This document shows positions 43,029 to 51,452 of a DNA stretch of 64,000 nt, one piece after another. The stretch covers positions 24,578 through 88,577 of the IMG/VR virus record IMGVR_UViG_3300042988_000341; one strand, given 5' to 3'. Position 1 is the first letter of the stretch. Every line of letters begins with the position of its first letter. Position numbers and translations under genes: made by a program. The notes under the pieces are model-generated. The model saw nothing but the letters and a program-made list of their open reading frames with translations. It made no database searches and was not told where the DNA came from. Source of the DNA: a virus.

Positions 43029-43856
43029 TTACTCACTAGCGTCAGCAGTAGGGTTCTTACAGTACGCACGTTTTTGATTAGTCAACTTACCGTAGTCAAC
43101 TGGCCATTCTTGACCAGGCTGTACTTCACGTGCATTGCTAGGGAAAGTATACTTGACACCAGCTTCTTGCTGAATTTGAGCGATAGGCTTACGGAACTTA
43201 GTCAAGTCATTGCCTAGATTAGGATACGGCTTGACGTGTGGGAACCACCAGCCAGCAACTTCACCCGTCGCGTTATTGATAACAATCTTGTAGAAAGCGT
43301 GTGGGACAACAACACCCTTGCCGATTGTTGGGTTACCAGCACCATAAACACTACCTACGTAAATGGTATATGGTTGATTCAACTGAACCGCCCAACCACG
43401 TACTGATGTCTCTAGCAACTTCCAGATACCACGGTTCAATGAGCCTGCTTGTGGTGCCATGTTAGTCATTAGAAAACTCTCGTACTCAACTTGCTGGTCC
43501 CATGATAGATCACCATCTGGTGCCATGTGGCCACGGTCATAGCCGGTGGCAGCGTAGTCGTCTGGCGTAGCGCCATTAGCGACAAACTGATTAGTAGTAA
43601 AAGCGTTAGTACGTGGGAAACAACCTAGAGCATTCTTAGGTACGAGTTCATAGGTAACGAACTTAGGTAGTTTAGCGGCAGCATCATAGCCGACTAGATA
43701 TGCTTGCTGACATAGCGGTTGAACGCCAGCAGTTTGTGGGAAGCCGTACGGAGCGTGTACTCGACACTGGTCAACCGGGAATGGTGCCCGTTGTGTCCAG
43801 GCAAATGATGATACTGATGCTAATGCCAGTACCAAGGTTACGATTAGTTTATTCAT
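43029..43856 (-). CDS. secreted DNA/RNA non-specific endonuclease (NUC1 family)
   Basis: The 275-residue protein has a signal peptide MNKLIVTLVLALASVSSFA (cleavage near residue 19). The catalytic motif is GYDRGHMAPDGDLSW (D107-R108-G109-H110), and SLNRGIWKLLE supplies the Asn for Mg binding. Cys residues in the mature part could form disulfides, in line with periplasmic location. It would degrade host or competing DNA outside the cytoplasm, or act on DNA released at lysis. A Shine-Dalgarno AAGGAA precedes the ATG on the minus strand. Secreted nucleases are uncommon in T4-like phages. Confidence 0.85.
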   Translation of the reverse strand: MNKLIVTLVLALASVSSFAWTQRAPFPVDQCRVHAPYGFPQTAGVQPLCQQAYLVGYDAAAKLPKFVTYELVPKNALGCFPRTNAFTTNQFVANGATPDDYAATGYDRGHMAPDGDLSWDQQVEYESFLMTNMAPQAGSLNRGIWKLLETSVRGWAVQLNQPYTIYVGSVYGAGNPTIGKGVVVPHAFYKIVINNATGEVAGWWFPHVKPYPNLGNDLTKFRKPIAQIQQEAGVKYTFPSNAREVQPGQEWPVDYGKLTNQKRAYCKNPTADASE

Positions 43857-43875
43857 GATTAAATTCCTTCGTAGT

Positions 43876-43882
43876 TATTTAG
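43876..43882 (-). promoter_or_regulatory. late-promoter-like box CTAAATA, minus strand
   Basis: CTAAATA on the minus strand, 19 nt before the nuclease ATG with AAGGAA in between. Divergent partner of the box at 43896. Confidence 0.4.
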
Positions 43883-43895
43883 CTGATTGGATCGT

Positions 43896-43903
43896 GATAA
43901 ATA
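43896..43903 (+). promoter_or_regulatory. late-promoter-like octamer GATAAATA
   Basis: GATAAATA lies 17 nt before the ATG at 43921. No good Shine-Dalgarno follows. Confidence 0.45.
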
Positions 43904-43920
43904 CACAATACGGTGCCAAA

Positions 43921-44880
43921 ATGAGAATAAACGAAGTCAAATCCCTTAACGATAAAGTACAGCAAGTCAAGAAATTTGCTGCTTGGGCTATCGACCAACT
44001 AGGTATCGAGAATCCACCGGACATTGAGTACGGTACAGATATGAGTAGAGTGCTCAAGCAACGCTCATTCGGCAGTACTAATTCAGCTGGCAAAATCTGG
44101 GCACACTGCTCAAACAGAAACGCAGCAGACGCTATGAGAACACTATGCCATGAATTGTGCCACCACCGTCAATTCGAATTAGGCACTGCTACTAACGACA
44201 TGGACGACGAGCAACGTCTCAAAATCGAAGACGAAGCAAACGCTATCGCTGGTCGTATGCTTAGAGTATACGGCAAACTCGACAAAACAATTTACGAATC
44301 CACTAGCAGTGGCTGGAAGTTTGCTAAGTTTATGGTCACGGAAGATCAAATATTAAACTTCGGTGCGGCATATTACGCTAGGTTAAAACGTGATCGTATT
44401 ACTAATCCCGAAATTCCGTTCAGAGACGGTAATATATTAGCAAGTACTCTTCGTCGATTAGCGGAACACTCCTTGATTGAGTCCAGTCATCCAGCCATTG
44501 CTGACTTGATTAGCTTCCAGAGTTATTTAAAAACTATTGATGGCCGAAGAGGAGTGCGAATGGCCGTGGGATCTAAGGTCGCAGTAATTCAATTTGAACC
44601 ACACACCTCATCTGCGGTGATTGAAGTCCGTGGACACGAGACACCAAAAGAGATATCACAGATTGAGCATAAAGCGGACGGCGTGATTGATTACATTATA
44701 TTCAGTGATGGAACAATGTTCCCCGATGCTGAGTTTACATCAAAAGGCATGGGTGGTGAATACGAAGGACTCACAACGCTATTCTATTCCACTAAGCAGC
44801 AAGCAAGTAACGCAGTTATATTAGCAGCACTTAAAGTACCATCAACTTGGAACTTCAGTACCGTAAATATTAAAGATTAA
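43921..44880 (+). CDS. HExxH metallopeptidase-like protein
   Basis: The 319-residue protein is counted from the ATG at 43921, after a GATAAATA box; a frame open from 43855 would include that box. It begins MRINEV like the MKINE proteins but lacks an adjacent IxE|A/G site. AMRTLCHELCHHRQFELG gives H77-E78-x2-H81, with an acidic helix DEQRLKIEDEANAIAGRML that can supply a third ligand. The C-terminal 190 residues have no match I recognise. Possible roles are processing of virion proteins or of host wall; unproven. Confidence 0.65.
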   Translation: MRINEVKSLNDKVQQVKKFAAWAIDQLGIENPPDIEYGTDMSRVLKQRSFGSTNSAGKIWAHCSNRNAADAMRTLCHELCHHRQFELGTATNDMDDEQRLKIEDEANAIAGRMLRVYGKLDKTIYESTSSGWKFAKFMVTEDQILNFGAAYYARLKRDRITNPEIPFRDGNILASTLRRLAEHSLIESSHPAIADLISFQSYLKTIDGRRGVRMAVGSKVAVIQFEPHTSSAVIEVRGHETPKEISQIEHKADGVIDYIIFSDGTMFPDAEFTSKGMGGEYEGLTTLFYSTKQQASNAVILAALKVPSTWNFSTVNIKD

Positions 44881-44895
44881 ATAAAAGGAAAATAA

Positions 44896-45525
44896 ATGTA
44901 CCACGTAACCCTAGAATTACTCCAACAACTATGCCCTAAGACTAAAAAGTCAGTCTTAGAAGCATACGTGCAGCCACTACAAGAAGTATGTGACTACTAC
45001 GAGATCACTCAAACTCCTGAACGCTTAGCTGGCTTCCTAGCACAAGTAGCACACGAGAGTGGCGCATTCAACTTTGTCAAAGAGAACTTGAACTACGGCG
45101 CTAAAGGTCTAGTCGGCACATTCAAAAAGTACTTCCCTGATGAAGCATCGGCTAAGCCATATGAGCGTCAGCCAGAGAAGATTGCTAATCGTGTTTATGC
45201 TAATCGTATGTCTAACGGTGACGAAGCAAGTGGTGACGGCTATCGCTTCTGCGGCCGTGGCCTAATTCAATTGACTGGCCGTGCTAACTATACTAAGTTC
45301 GCAGAAGACTTAGGCATCTCTATTGACGAATGCGTTGCTTATATGGAAACACCTAACGGCGCGGTAAGTAGTGCTGGTTGGTTCTGGGATAACAACAATC
45401 TAAGTCAATGGTGCGATAAGGGCGACTTTGTTATGCTAACTAAGCGTATCAACGGCGGCACAATCGGCTTAGCTGATCGTCAACATCACTATCAAATCGC
45501 TCTCGACTTACTAAAGCAACAATAA
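44896..45525 (+). CDS. GH19 chitinase-type endolysin
   Basis: The 209-residue protein has FLAQVAHESGAFNFVKENLN, in which E54 and E63 fit the catalytic pair of GH19. YRFCGRGLIQLTGRANY is the family signature. The protein is a single domain without signal peptide or binding domain, as in many Gram-negative phage endolysins. It cleaves peptidoglycan glycan strands. The neighbouring spanin and holin-like genes complete a lysis set. AAGGA precedes the start. Confidence 0.88.
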   Translation: MYHVTLELLQQLCPKTKKSVLEAYVQPLQEVCDYYEITQTPERLAGFLAQVAHESGAFNFVKENLNYGAKGLVGTFKKYFPDEASAKPYERQPEKIANRVYANRMSNGDEASGDGYRFCGRGLIQLTGRANYTKFAEDLGISIDECVAYMETPNGAVSSAGWFWDNNNLSQWCDKGDFVMLTKRINGGTIGLADRQHHYQIALDLLKQQ

Positions 45526-45526
45526 T

Positions 45527-48500
45527 ATGGCATTAACTTGGACAACCCCAGCAGGCAGTATTGGTACATACAAAGAGACGCTACCGATATCGTTTCAGTT
45601 CTTAACATCTTCAACGGATGCTGGTACTGTTACATACTCGCTATCATCCGGCTATCTACCTACTGGCACTACGCTAAGTGCTACTGGTCTGTTGTCTGGA
45701 GTGCCACTTACTAACAACACTGACACCGCTCAAGTGATCTGGTTCGTCGTAAGAGCTAGATTAACTAAGAGTGATAGCTCAACAGAAGATGTATATGAAA
45801 CATTCAATATATCTATTGCTCCGTGGTTAAACTGGGTAACTAAAGCAGGCTCATTAGGTGAGTACGCCGCTTACTCATCACTCAACATTCAGTTACAGAC
45901 TAGAATACCACCGGTACAGATGTCTTATGTTAGATACTCGTTAGTCGCAGGCGCATTACCCGACAACGTAACTCTAAACACTACTACTGGTGTAATCTCA
46001 GGCAAGCCAACTACTACTGATAAATTCAAAGTAAGTACATTCTCAATCAAAGCTACGGGCTATGGGTTCAGCGGCATCGAAGTAGCTCAACAAACACAAC
46101 AGTTCTCAATCACAGTGGGCATGTGGGCAACTCCGCCGATTGGAACTATGGAATCAAACATGCTTGGCCCCTTTACCGGAGGTCAGCCCATTCATCCTGT
46201 TCAGTTCATCTGTAGTCCGGGTTTAAACAATACAATCAAATACGAGATCATCGATCAGTCTCAACTAGCTCTAAGACCTATTACTGCTACATACAACGGC
46301 GTGTCTGGTATAGCGGCAGCAGAGTTAGTGGGCTTACCAGAAGTAGTTGCCGCTGATAGACAGTTCTCGTTCACGCTCAGAGTAACAAAACAGAACTCAG
46401 CGAACGTAACTGTTATCGACGAGAGACGCTTTGTCTACGTAGTACTAGCACGTTCGCAGCCGAAGTGGATTACACCGCCCGGCCAAGTCACTACAACTAT
46501 AACAACTACTACTGGCACAGTAAGTAGTAATAATAAGATAACGGTAGATGATCCAACAAACATCGTATCTGGCCTAATAGTAACTGCGTCATCCATAACT
46601 CAACCAACAACAGTAACCTCAATCACTGGTCAAGTAGTAACTCTATCATCAAACGTCACCAGTAACTCATCGATACCGTACACATTCATCAAAAATACTC
46701 ATACAGAAGGCACATCATTCACCCATGTATTCTCAGCACAGGCAGCAGTACGCGGTGACATCGTGAACTTTGAGCTACTCAACGGTAGTTACCCTGCCGG
46801 TAATCTAGTGCTCACTCAAACAGCAAACAATACAGCTACATTAAGCGGCACACTAGCGCAAGTCAGTGCGAATACAACAACACCGTTTACTATCAGAGCT
46901 ATTGAAAAGAACAATACTACTGTAGTTGGCATCAGTGACAGAACATTTGACATCACAGTAGCCGGACCAACACCGCCGACATTCGCAACAATAACTGGCA
47001 TGCTAGGTGATATGAGTACACGCTACTATGCTGATGTACCGGCAGCATCTATCAGCAATATTACTAACAACGGTAATAGTGTTGTAGTAAGTGTAGCGCC
47101 ATACAACTTGACTAACTACGGCATCACTAACAACACACCGATCTACATTGCTGGCATTATCGGCGGCACTGCTACAACGTTGAACAAGAACATGTATTAC
47201 GTTAGCAACGCTGACAGCAGTAATAGTACATTCGAGTTGTGCTTGAATGCTGGTTCAAACAACACACCAACAAACCCACTAACGCTGCCAAGTATTACTT
47301 ACACAGCCGGCGGCACAGTAGGCAGAGTATCACTAGACAGCACGTACTTTGAAACTCAAATTGTAGCTAACTTAAATGACCCAGATGTAACAGCGATATT
47401 TACACTTGACTCAGGTCTGTTACCGGACGGACTAGAGCTGAGTACTAGTGGTCTTATCTCGGGTTACCCAACTAGTAAACGCACTACGATAGATGATGCT
47501 GGTCTGCCGGTATATTGGGGTGCTGTTGATGTCAATGGTAGCCCAACAACTAAGCTGAGCACATTCACTGTTCGCGTGACAACTCAATCAGGTACTTCTA
47601 CTGCTGAATACAGTATAGCTATTCTTAATCAAGAAGCAGCATGGAGCTTGAATCAATACTTAGCGGGAACTAGTGAAGAGTTCCCGGGTAGAGTGCCAGT
47701 ACTACTCAATACTAGACCACTAACGCAAGTAATCAGTAATACTGATCCATACTTCGCGTACTACTCTACTGATAGTAATATCGGTCGCTACACACAAGAT
47801 AATCAACTAGTGTACAAGATGATCGGTCACAACTTCAACGCCGGTGAAACTGAAAGCGCAGAGTACGGACTTACGTACACTATCACGGGTCTGACTGCTG
47901 GCATTGCAGACAGCGCTAATGCTTTTGCTCCTACTATTGCTACATTCACGGCTAACGATAGTAACGTTGTGATGACGACACTAAATGCTTTGGGTACTAC
48001 AATCTCGTTCATTGGCAGCAATGTTGGTAACACTGTGCTATCAAATGGCGATGCTGCTAACGTAAACACTTATGTCGGTAACACAATGAAGTATTACTGG
48101 TCAGCAGTTCCTAATACAGTGAACACGATTAATTTGTATACCAATAAAGATACTAACATCGCTAACGTAATCACTCATGTAGTTGGCGACTTAGTTACAC
48201 CTACTGCTAACGGCACACTACAAACACTAGATGCTACTATGCTAATAAGTCCGACTTCTAGTAACGTGGCGGCTAACGGCTGGATCAACGGCACACTAGG
48301 CAACATAGGCACTGACATCAACACATACAAGTTCAACGTCACGGTCGCTGCCCCTAACTTAGTAGCGAATATAAACACAACTGCTACTATCAGTAACTAC
48401 AGTAGTATCATCTTAGTGGGTAACACATACGGACTAACAGTGGGCAGACAAGTCAACTTCACTGGTAACTCTGTTGGCAACATCAGTAACAGTGAGACGT

Positions 48501-51415
48501 ACACAATCTCAACGATAGCGGACACCGTTACGCTACCCGCTACCATCACAAAAAACAGCACTAGAATTGCTATCAGCGATACAACGGGCTTAGCAGTAAA
48601 CTCAAAAGTATGGTTTAGTGATGCGCTTGATAATATTAAAGAGGGCACTAGTGCCGCTAACAACTACACAGTGACTGACATATCATCAGGTAATACTATC
48701 ACTGCTACATTCGCCGCTAACACCGCTAATATCTTAGTTGACGATACTACTAGTCTCAAGCTCAATCAACCTATTACGCTAGCTAACACCATTGATAATA
48801 ACTTGACTAACGCTGCTACATACTTTGTTCGTTCAATAAATAATACTATCATTACATCGGCGTCTACTACTGGTAATACAATCACAGTAAACTCAATACA
48901 GGGCTTAGACACAGGCGCTAACATCACTGTCACTAGCTTCACGCCGCGTAGCTACACTAAAGTAGTTACTGCTACAATGACTGCTACGCCCGCTAACTAC
49001 TATGCTAATCTCGATGTCGGCGCTGACGCTAACGTCTATTATTCTGGTAATACGAAAGCTAACTACTCCGGTAACTTAATACTAATAGCACCAGACGCCA
49101 CTAACATTAATACAGAACAATACGCGGTATTCTCTAATGTTGAGTTTGGCAATATCAATGGCACTAATGTCGGTAACTCCACTACTGCTAACGTCAACAC
49201 TATATATACAGTATGGGCAGAACCAACAGTAGCGGGTCAAGCTAGACGTAAAGTTACATTGGTTGATTTAGATGTAACATTCATGTCTAACGCTACAGGC
49301 TCAATGATAGCTAAGTTTATCGAACCCAATGCCGCAGTAACAGTAAACACAACAGCTAACTTCTATCAAGTATCATCGGTATCAGGCTCAACAATCACGA
49401 TTGTAGAAAGTGCTAACGCAAGTAACGAATTCAACGTAAACACTCGTGCTACGATGACATTGACTACCGCAGCTAAGAACAACATCACTATCTCTACTGC
49501 CATCGATAGTAATGCTATGATCAAGTCAACTGCTGCTCTAACGACATCAGCTACGACTAGAAACCCAACGATTACTCTAGCAAACTTAACACCTAACGCT
49601 AACGGCACATTGTCATTAAGCTACACGGCTAAGCACATCACGGTATCATCTAACGGCAACGTCATCATAGCTAACGCTAGTAACACTATGTCGATCTACT
49701 CAACAGATCATCCGCCACTAGTATCCGGACCACATGAATACAAATTCGTGATGTCTGGCACTATCAACGCCGGCATTGGCTGGTCATCACCGGATGGCAA
49801 TCTAGGCACTATCACGTCCGGTAGTACAAGTATGCTTAATATCGAAGCTACATTCGGTAGTGATAGCATCGAAACTACTGCTACGATTACTAACGGCAAT
49901 GCTAACATCGGCGTAGTCAGCGCTAAGAGCTTGCTACAAGGTCAACCTGTTACGTTCACTGGCAACAACGTTGGTAACATCTCTAACGTAGCTACCTACT
50001 ACATCAAGAGTAACGTTACGGATACAAGCACAGCGCTAACAATCAGCAGAACACTAGGCGGCAACGTAGTGACTCCTAACGCTACTGGCACAATGACGCT
50101 ACGTTCAACTGTTAATGATGGTAGATTCAAACTAGTTGACGGCTCACTACCTCCCGGACTCAAGCTACTATCAACCGGCGACATCGTTGGTCGTGTAGCA
50201 TTCCAGCCTACTGAGAACTATCAAACAGCTAACACCGCTACTACATACAACTTCACAGTACAAGCATACAGTAAGAAGTATGCGGAGATCACTAAAGAGC
50301 AGGAGTTCTCAATCACAACGGTACAGAAGTATGTAGAGCCTTATGACAACTTATACGTAAGCGCATTAATCAACGAAGATCAACGCAGTAAAGTAGACAA
50401 TCTACTAGTACACATCTCAGGCACACAGGACAATAGCGTCACTAAGAATATCTATCGTAGTGCTGATGTAAACTTTGGCGTTGCTACAGGTATTAAGTAC
50501 GGTCACATGTACGGCGTGTCATCAAAAGCTAGTGGCACATTCTATGAAGCATACGCCGCAGCTATTGCTAAGAATCACTACTACAAAAATCTAACCTTGG
50601 GTGACTTAAAGACAGCGGTTGCTAGAGATGAGAATGGCAATATCGTATACGAAGTTGTGTACTCACCGATCGAAGACAGCTTAGTCAGTAGTACTGGTGT
50701 ATCAATCAGTAAAGACTTAACATGGGTTAGAGAGATTGTCACTGAGCGCGATGCTGCCGGTGAACCGCTAGTAAGTTACGGCACACTAGTATCACCTAAC
50801 AGTCTCACTAACATGAGACAGCAAGTAGAAGACACAATTGGCAGAATAAACAACAGTGATGTCTTACCGTTATGGATGGTCACACAACAGGCAGACGGCA
50901 ACGTACTAGGCTTTGTGCCTTGCTGGGTACTATGCTACACCCTACCAGGCAAGAGCAGTGTTGTCCTATCAAGTATCTCAACTTACTTAGCAGACAATAG
51001 CTTCTCACTCAATCAAGTCAGCTTCGACATGGATCGCTTCGAAGTAGACAGAGCACTAACGTATACATATGGCGGTACTACCGGCGACACCTGGCCAGAA
51101 TTGACTGCTACATTCACTAACGGTAACACGGCTATCGTAGTCAACAACACAGTGGGCTTAACTAATAATCAACCAGTTAAGTTTGTTGGTACTGCGGTAG
51201 AAGGCGTTAACCTTGATGCTACATACTGGGTCAGTAATGTGGTAGCGAATACTATCTGGGTTAGAAATCAGCAGTATGGCAACGTAGTGAGTACAGCACT
51301 AACACCAAAAGCAAATGGAACAATGACCTTATCTACTGTACCTAAGAGTACGATGGTAGCAGATGATAGTCAGGATACATACGTTATCTTTACACAGAAT
51401 AACATCATCAAGTAA
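45527..51415 (+). CDS. giant tail fibre/adhesin with Ig-like and beta modules
   Basis: The 1,962-residue protein has N-terminal putative-Ig (He_PIG-like) repeats, seen as GTYKETLPISFQF, YSLSSGYLPTGTTLSATGLL, then YSLVAGALPDNVTLNTTTGV with ISGKPTT. The long centre consists of modules with a QPVTFTGNNVGNIS-type strand pair, a TYYIKS strand and ATGTMTL. These modules also occur in the protein at 1. Another pair, QVVTLSSNVTSNSS here and RVITLSSAVTQPEG in the first protein, supports shared ancestry. The C-terminus (DTYVIFTQNNIIK) is compact. It should be a host-contact fibre. Confidence 0.75.
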   Translation: MALTWTTPAGSIGTYKETLPISFQFLTSSTDAGTVTYSLSSGYLPTGTTLSATGLLSGVPLTNNTDTAQVIWFVVRARLTKSDSSTEDVYETFNISIAPWLNWVTKAGSLGEYAAYSSLNIQLQTRIPPVQMSYVRYSLVAGALPDNVTLNTTTGVISGKPTTTDKFKVSTFSIKATGYGFSGIEVAQQTQQFSITVGMWATPPIGTMESNMLGPFTGGQPIHPVQFICSPGLNNTIKYEIIDQSQLALRPITATYNGVSGIAAAELVGLPEVVAADRQFSFTLRVTKQNSANVTVIDERRFVYVVLARSQPKWITPPGQVTTTITTTTGTVSSNNKITVDDPTNIVSGLIVTASSITQPTTVTSITGQVVTLSSNVTSNSSIPYTFIKNTHTEGTSFTHVFSAQAAVRGDIVNFELLNGSYPAGNLVLTQTANNTATLSGTLAQVSANTTTPFTIRAIEKNNTTVVGISDRTFDITVAGPTPPTFATITGMLGDMSTRYYADVPAASISNITNNGNSVVVSVAPYNLTNYGITNNTPIYIAGIIGGTATTLNKNMYYVSNADSSNSTFELCLNAGSNNTPTNPLTLPSITYTAGGTVGRVSLDSTYFETQIVANLNDPDVTAIFTLDSGLLPDGLELSTSGLISGYPTSKRTTIDDAGLPVYWGAVDVNGSPTTKLSTFTVRVTTQSGTSTAEYSIAILNQEAAWSLNQYLAGTSEEFPGRVPVLLNTRPLTQVISNTDPYFAYYSTDSNIGRYTQDNQLVYKMIGHNFNAGETESAEYGLTYTITGLTAGIADSANAFAPTIATFTANDSNVVMTTLNALGTTISFIGSNVGNTVLSNGDAANVNTYVGNTMKYYWSAVPNTVNTINLYTNKDTNIANVITHVVGDLVTPTANGTLQTLDATMLISPTSSNVAANGWINGTLGNIGTDINTYKFNVTVAAPNLVANINTTATISNYSSIILVGNTYGLTVGRQVNFTGNSVGNISNSETYTISTIADTVTLPATITKNSTRIAISDTTGLAVNSKVWFSDALDNIKEGTSAANNYTVTDISSGNTITATFAANTANILVDDTTSLKLNQPITLANTIDNNLTNAATYFVRSINNTIITSASTTGNTITVNSIQGLDTGANITVTSFTPRSYTKVVTATMTATPANYYANLDVGADANVYYSGNTKANYSGNLILIAPDATNINTEQYAVFSNVEFGNINGTNVGNSTTANVNTIYTVWAEPTVAGQARRKVTLVDLDVTFMSNATGSMIAKFIEPNAAVTVNTTANFYQVSSVSGSTITIVESANASNEFNVNTRATMTLTTAAKNNITISTAIDSNAMIKSTAALTTSATTRNPTITLANLTPNANGTLSLSYTAKHITVSSNGNVIIANASNTMSIYSTDHPPLVSGPHEYKFVMSGTINAGIGWSSPDGNLGTITSGSTSMLNIEATFGSDSIETTATITNGNANIGVVSAKSLLQGQPVTFTGNNVGNISNVATYYIKSNVTDTSTALTISRTLGGNVVTPNATGTMTLRSTVNDGRFKLVDGSLPPGLKLLSTGDIVGRVAFQPTENYQTANTATTYNFTVQAYSKKYAEITKEQEFSITTVQKYVEPYDNLYVSALINEDQRSKVDNLLVHISGTQDNSVTKNIYRSADVNFGVATGIKYGHMYGVSSKASGTFYEAYAAAIAKNHYYKNLTLGDLKTAVARDENGNIVYEVVYSPIEDSLVSSTGVSISKDLTWVREIVTERDAAGEPLVSYGTLVSPNSLTNMRQQVEDTIGRINNSDVLPLWMVTQQADGNVLGFVPCWVLCYTLPGKSSVVLSSISTYLADNSFSLNQVSFDMDRFEVDRALTYTYGGTTGDTWPELTATFTNGNTAIVVNNTVGLTNNQPVKFVGTAVEGVNLDATYWVSNVVANTIWVRNQQYGNVVSTALTPKANGTMTLSTVPKSTMVADDSQDTYVIFTQNNIIK

Positions 51416-51421
51416 TTGACT

Positions 51422-51429
51422 AATAAATA
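51422..51429 (+). promoter_or_regulatory. late-promoter-like octamer AATAAATA
   Basis: Lies 23 nt before the ATG at 51453 with AAGGAA in between. An ATG one nt after the octamer is out of frame with the fibre gene and rejected. Confidence 0.45.
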
Positions 51430-51452
51430 CATGAATAAGAGGAATACAAGGA

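Noticed and set aside
43855-43920. Longer N-terminus for the HExxH protein
   Set aside because: It would overlap the divergent nuclease start and run through two promoter-like boxes; MRINEV at 43921 matches the MKINE gene starts.
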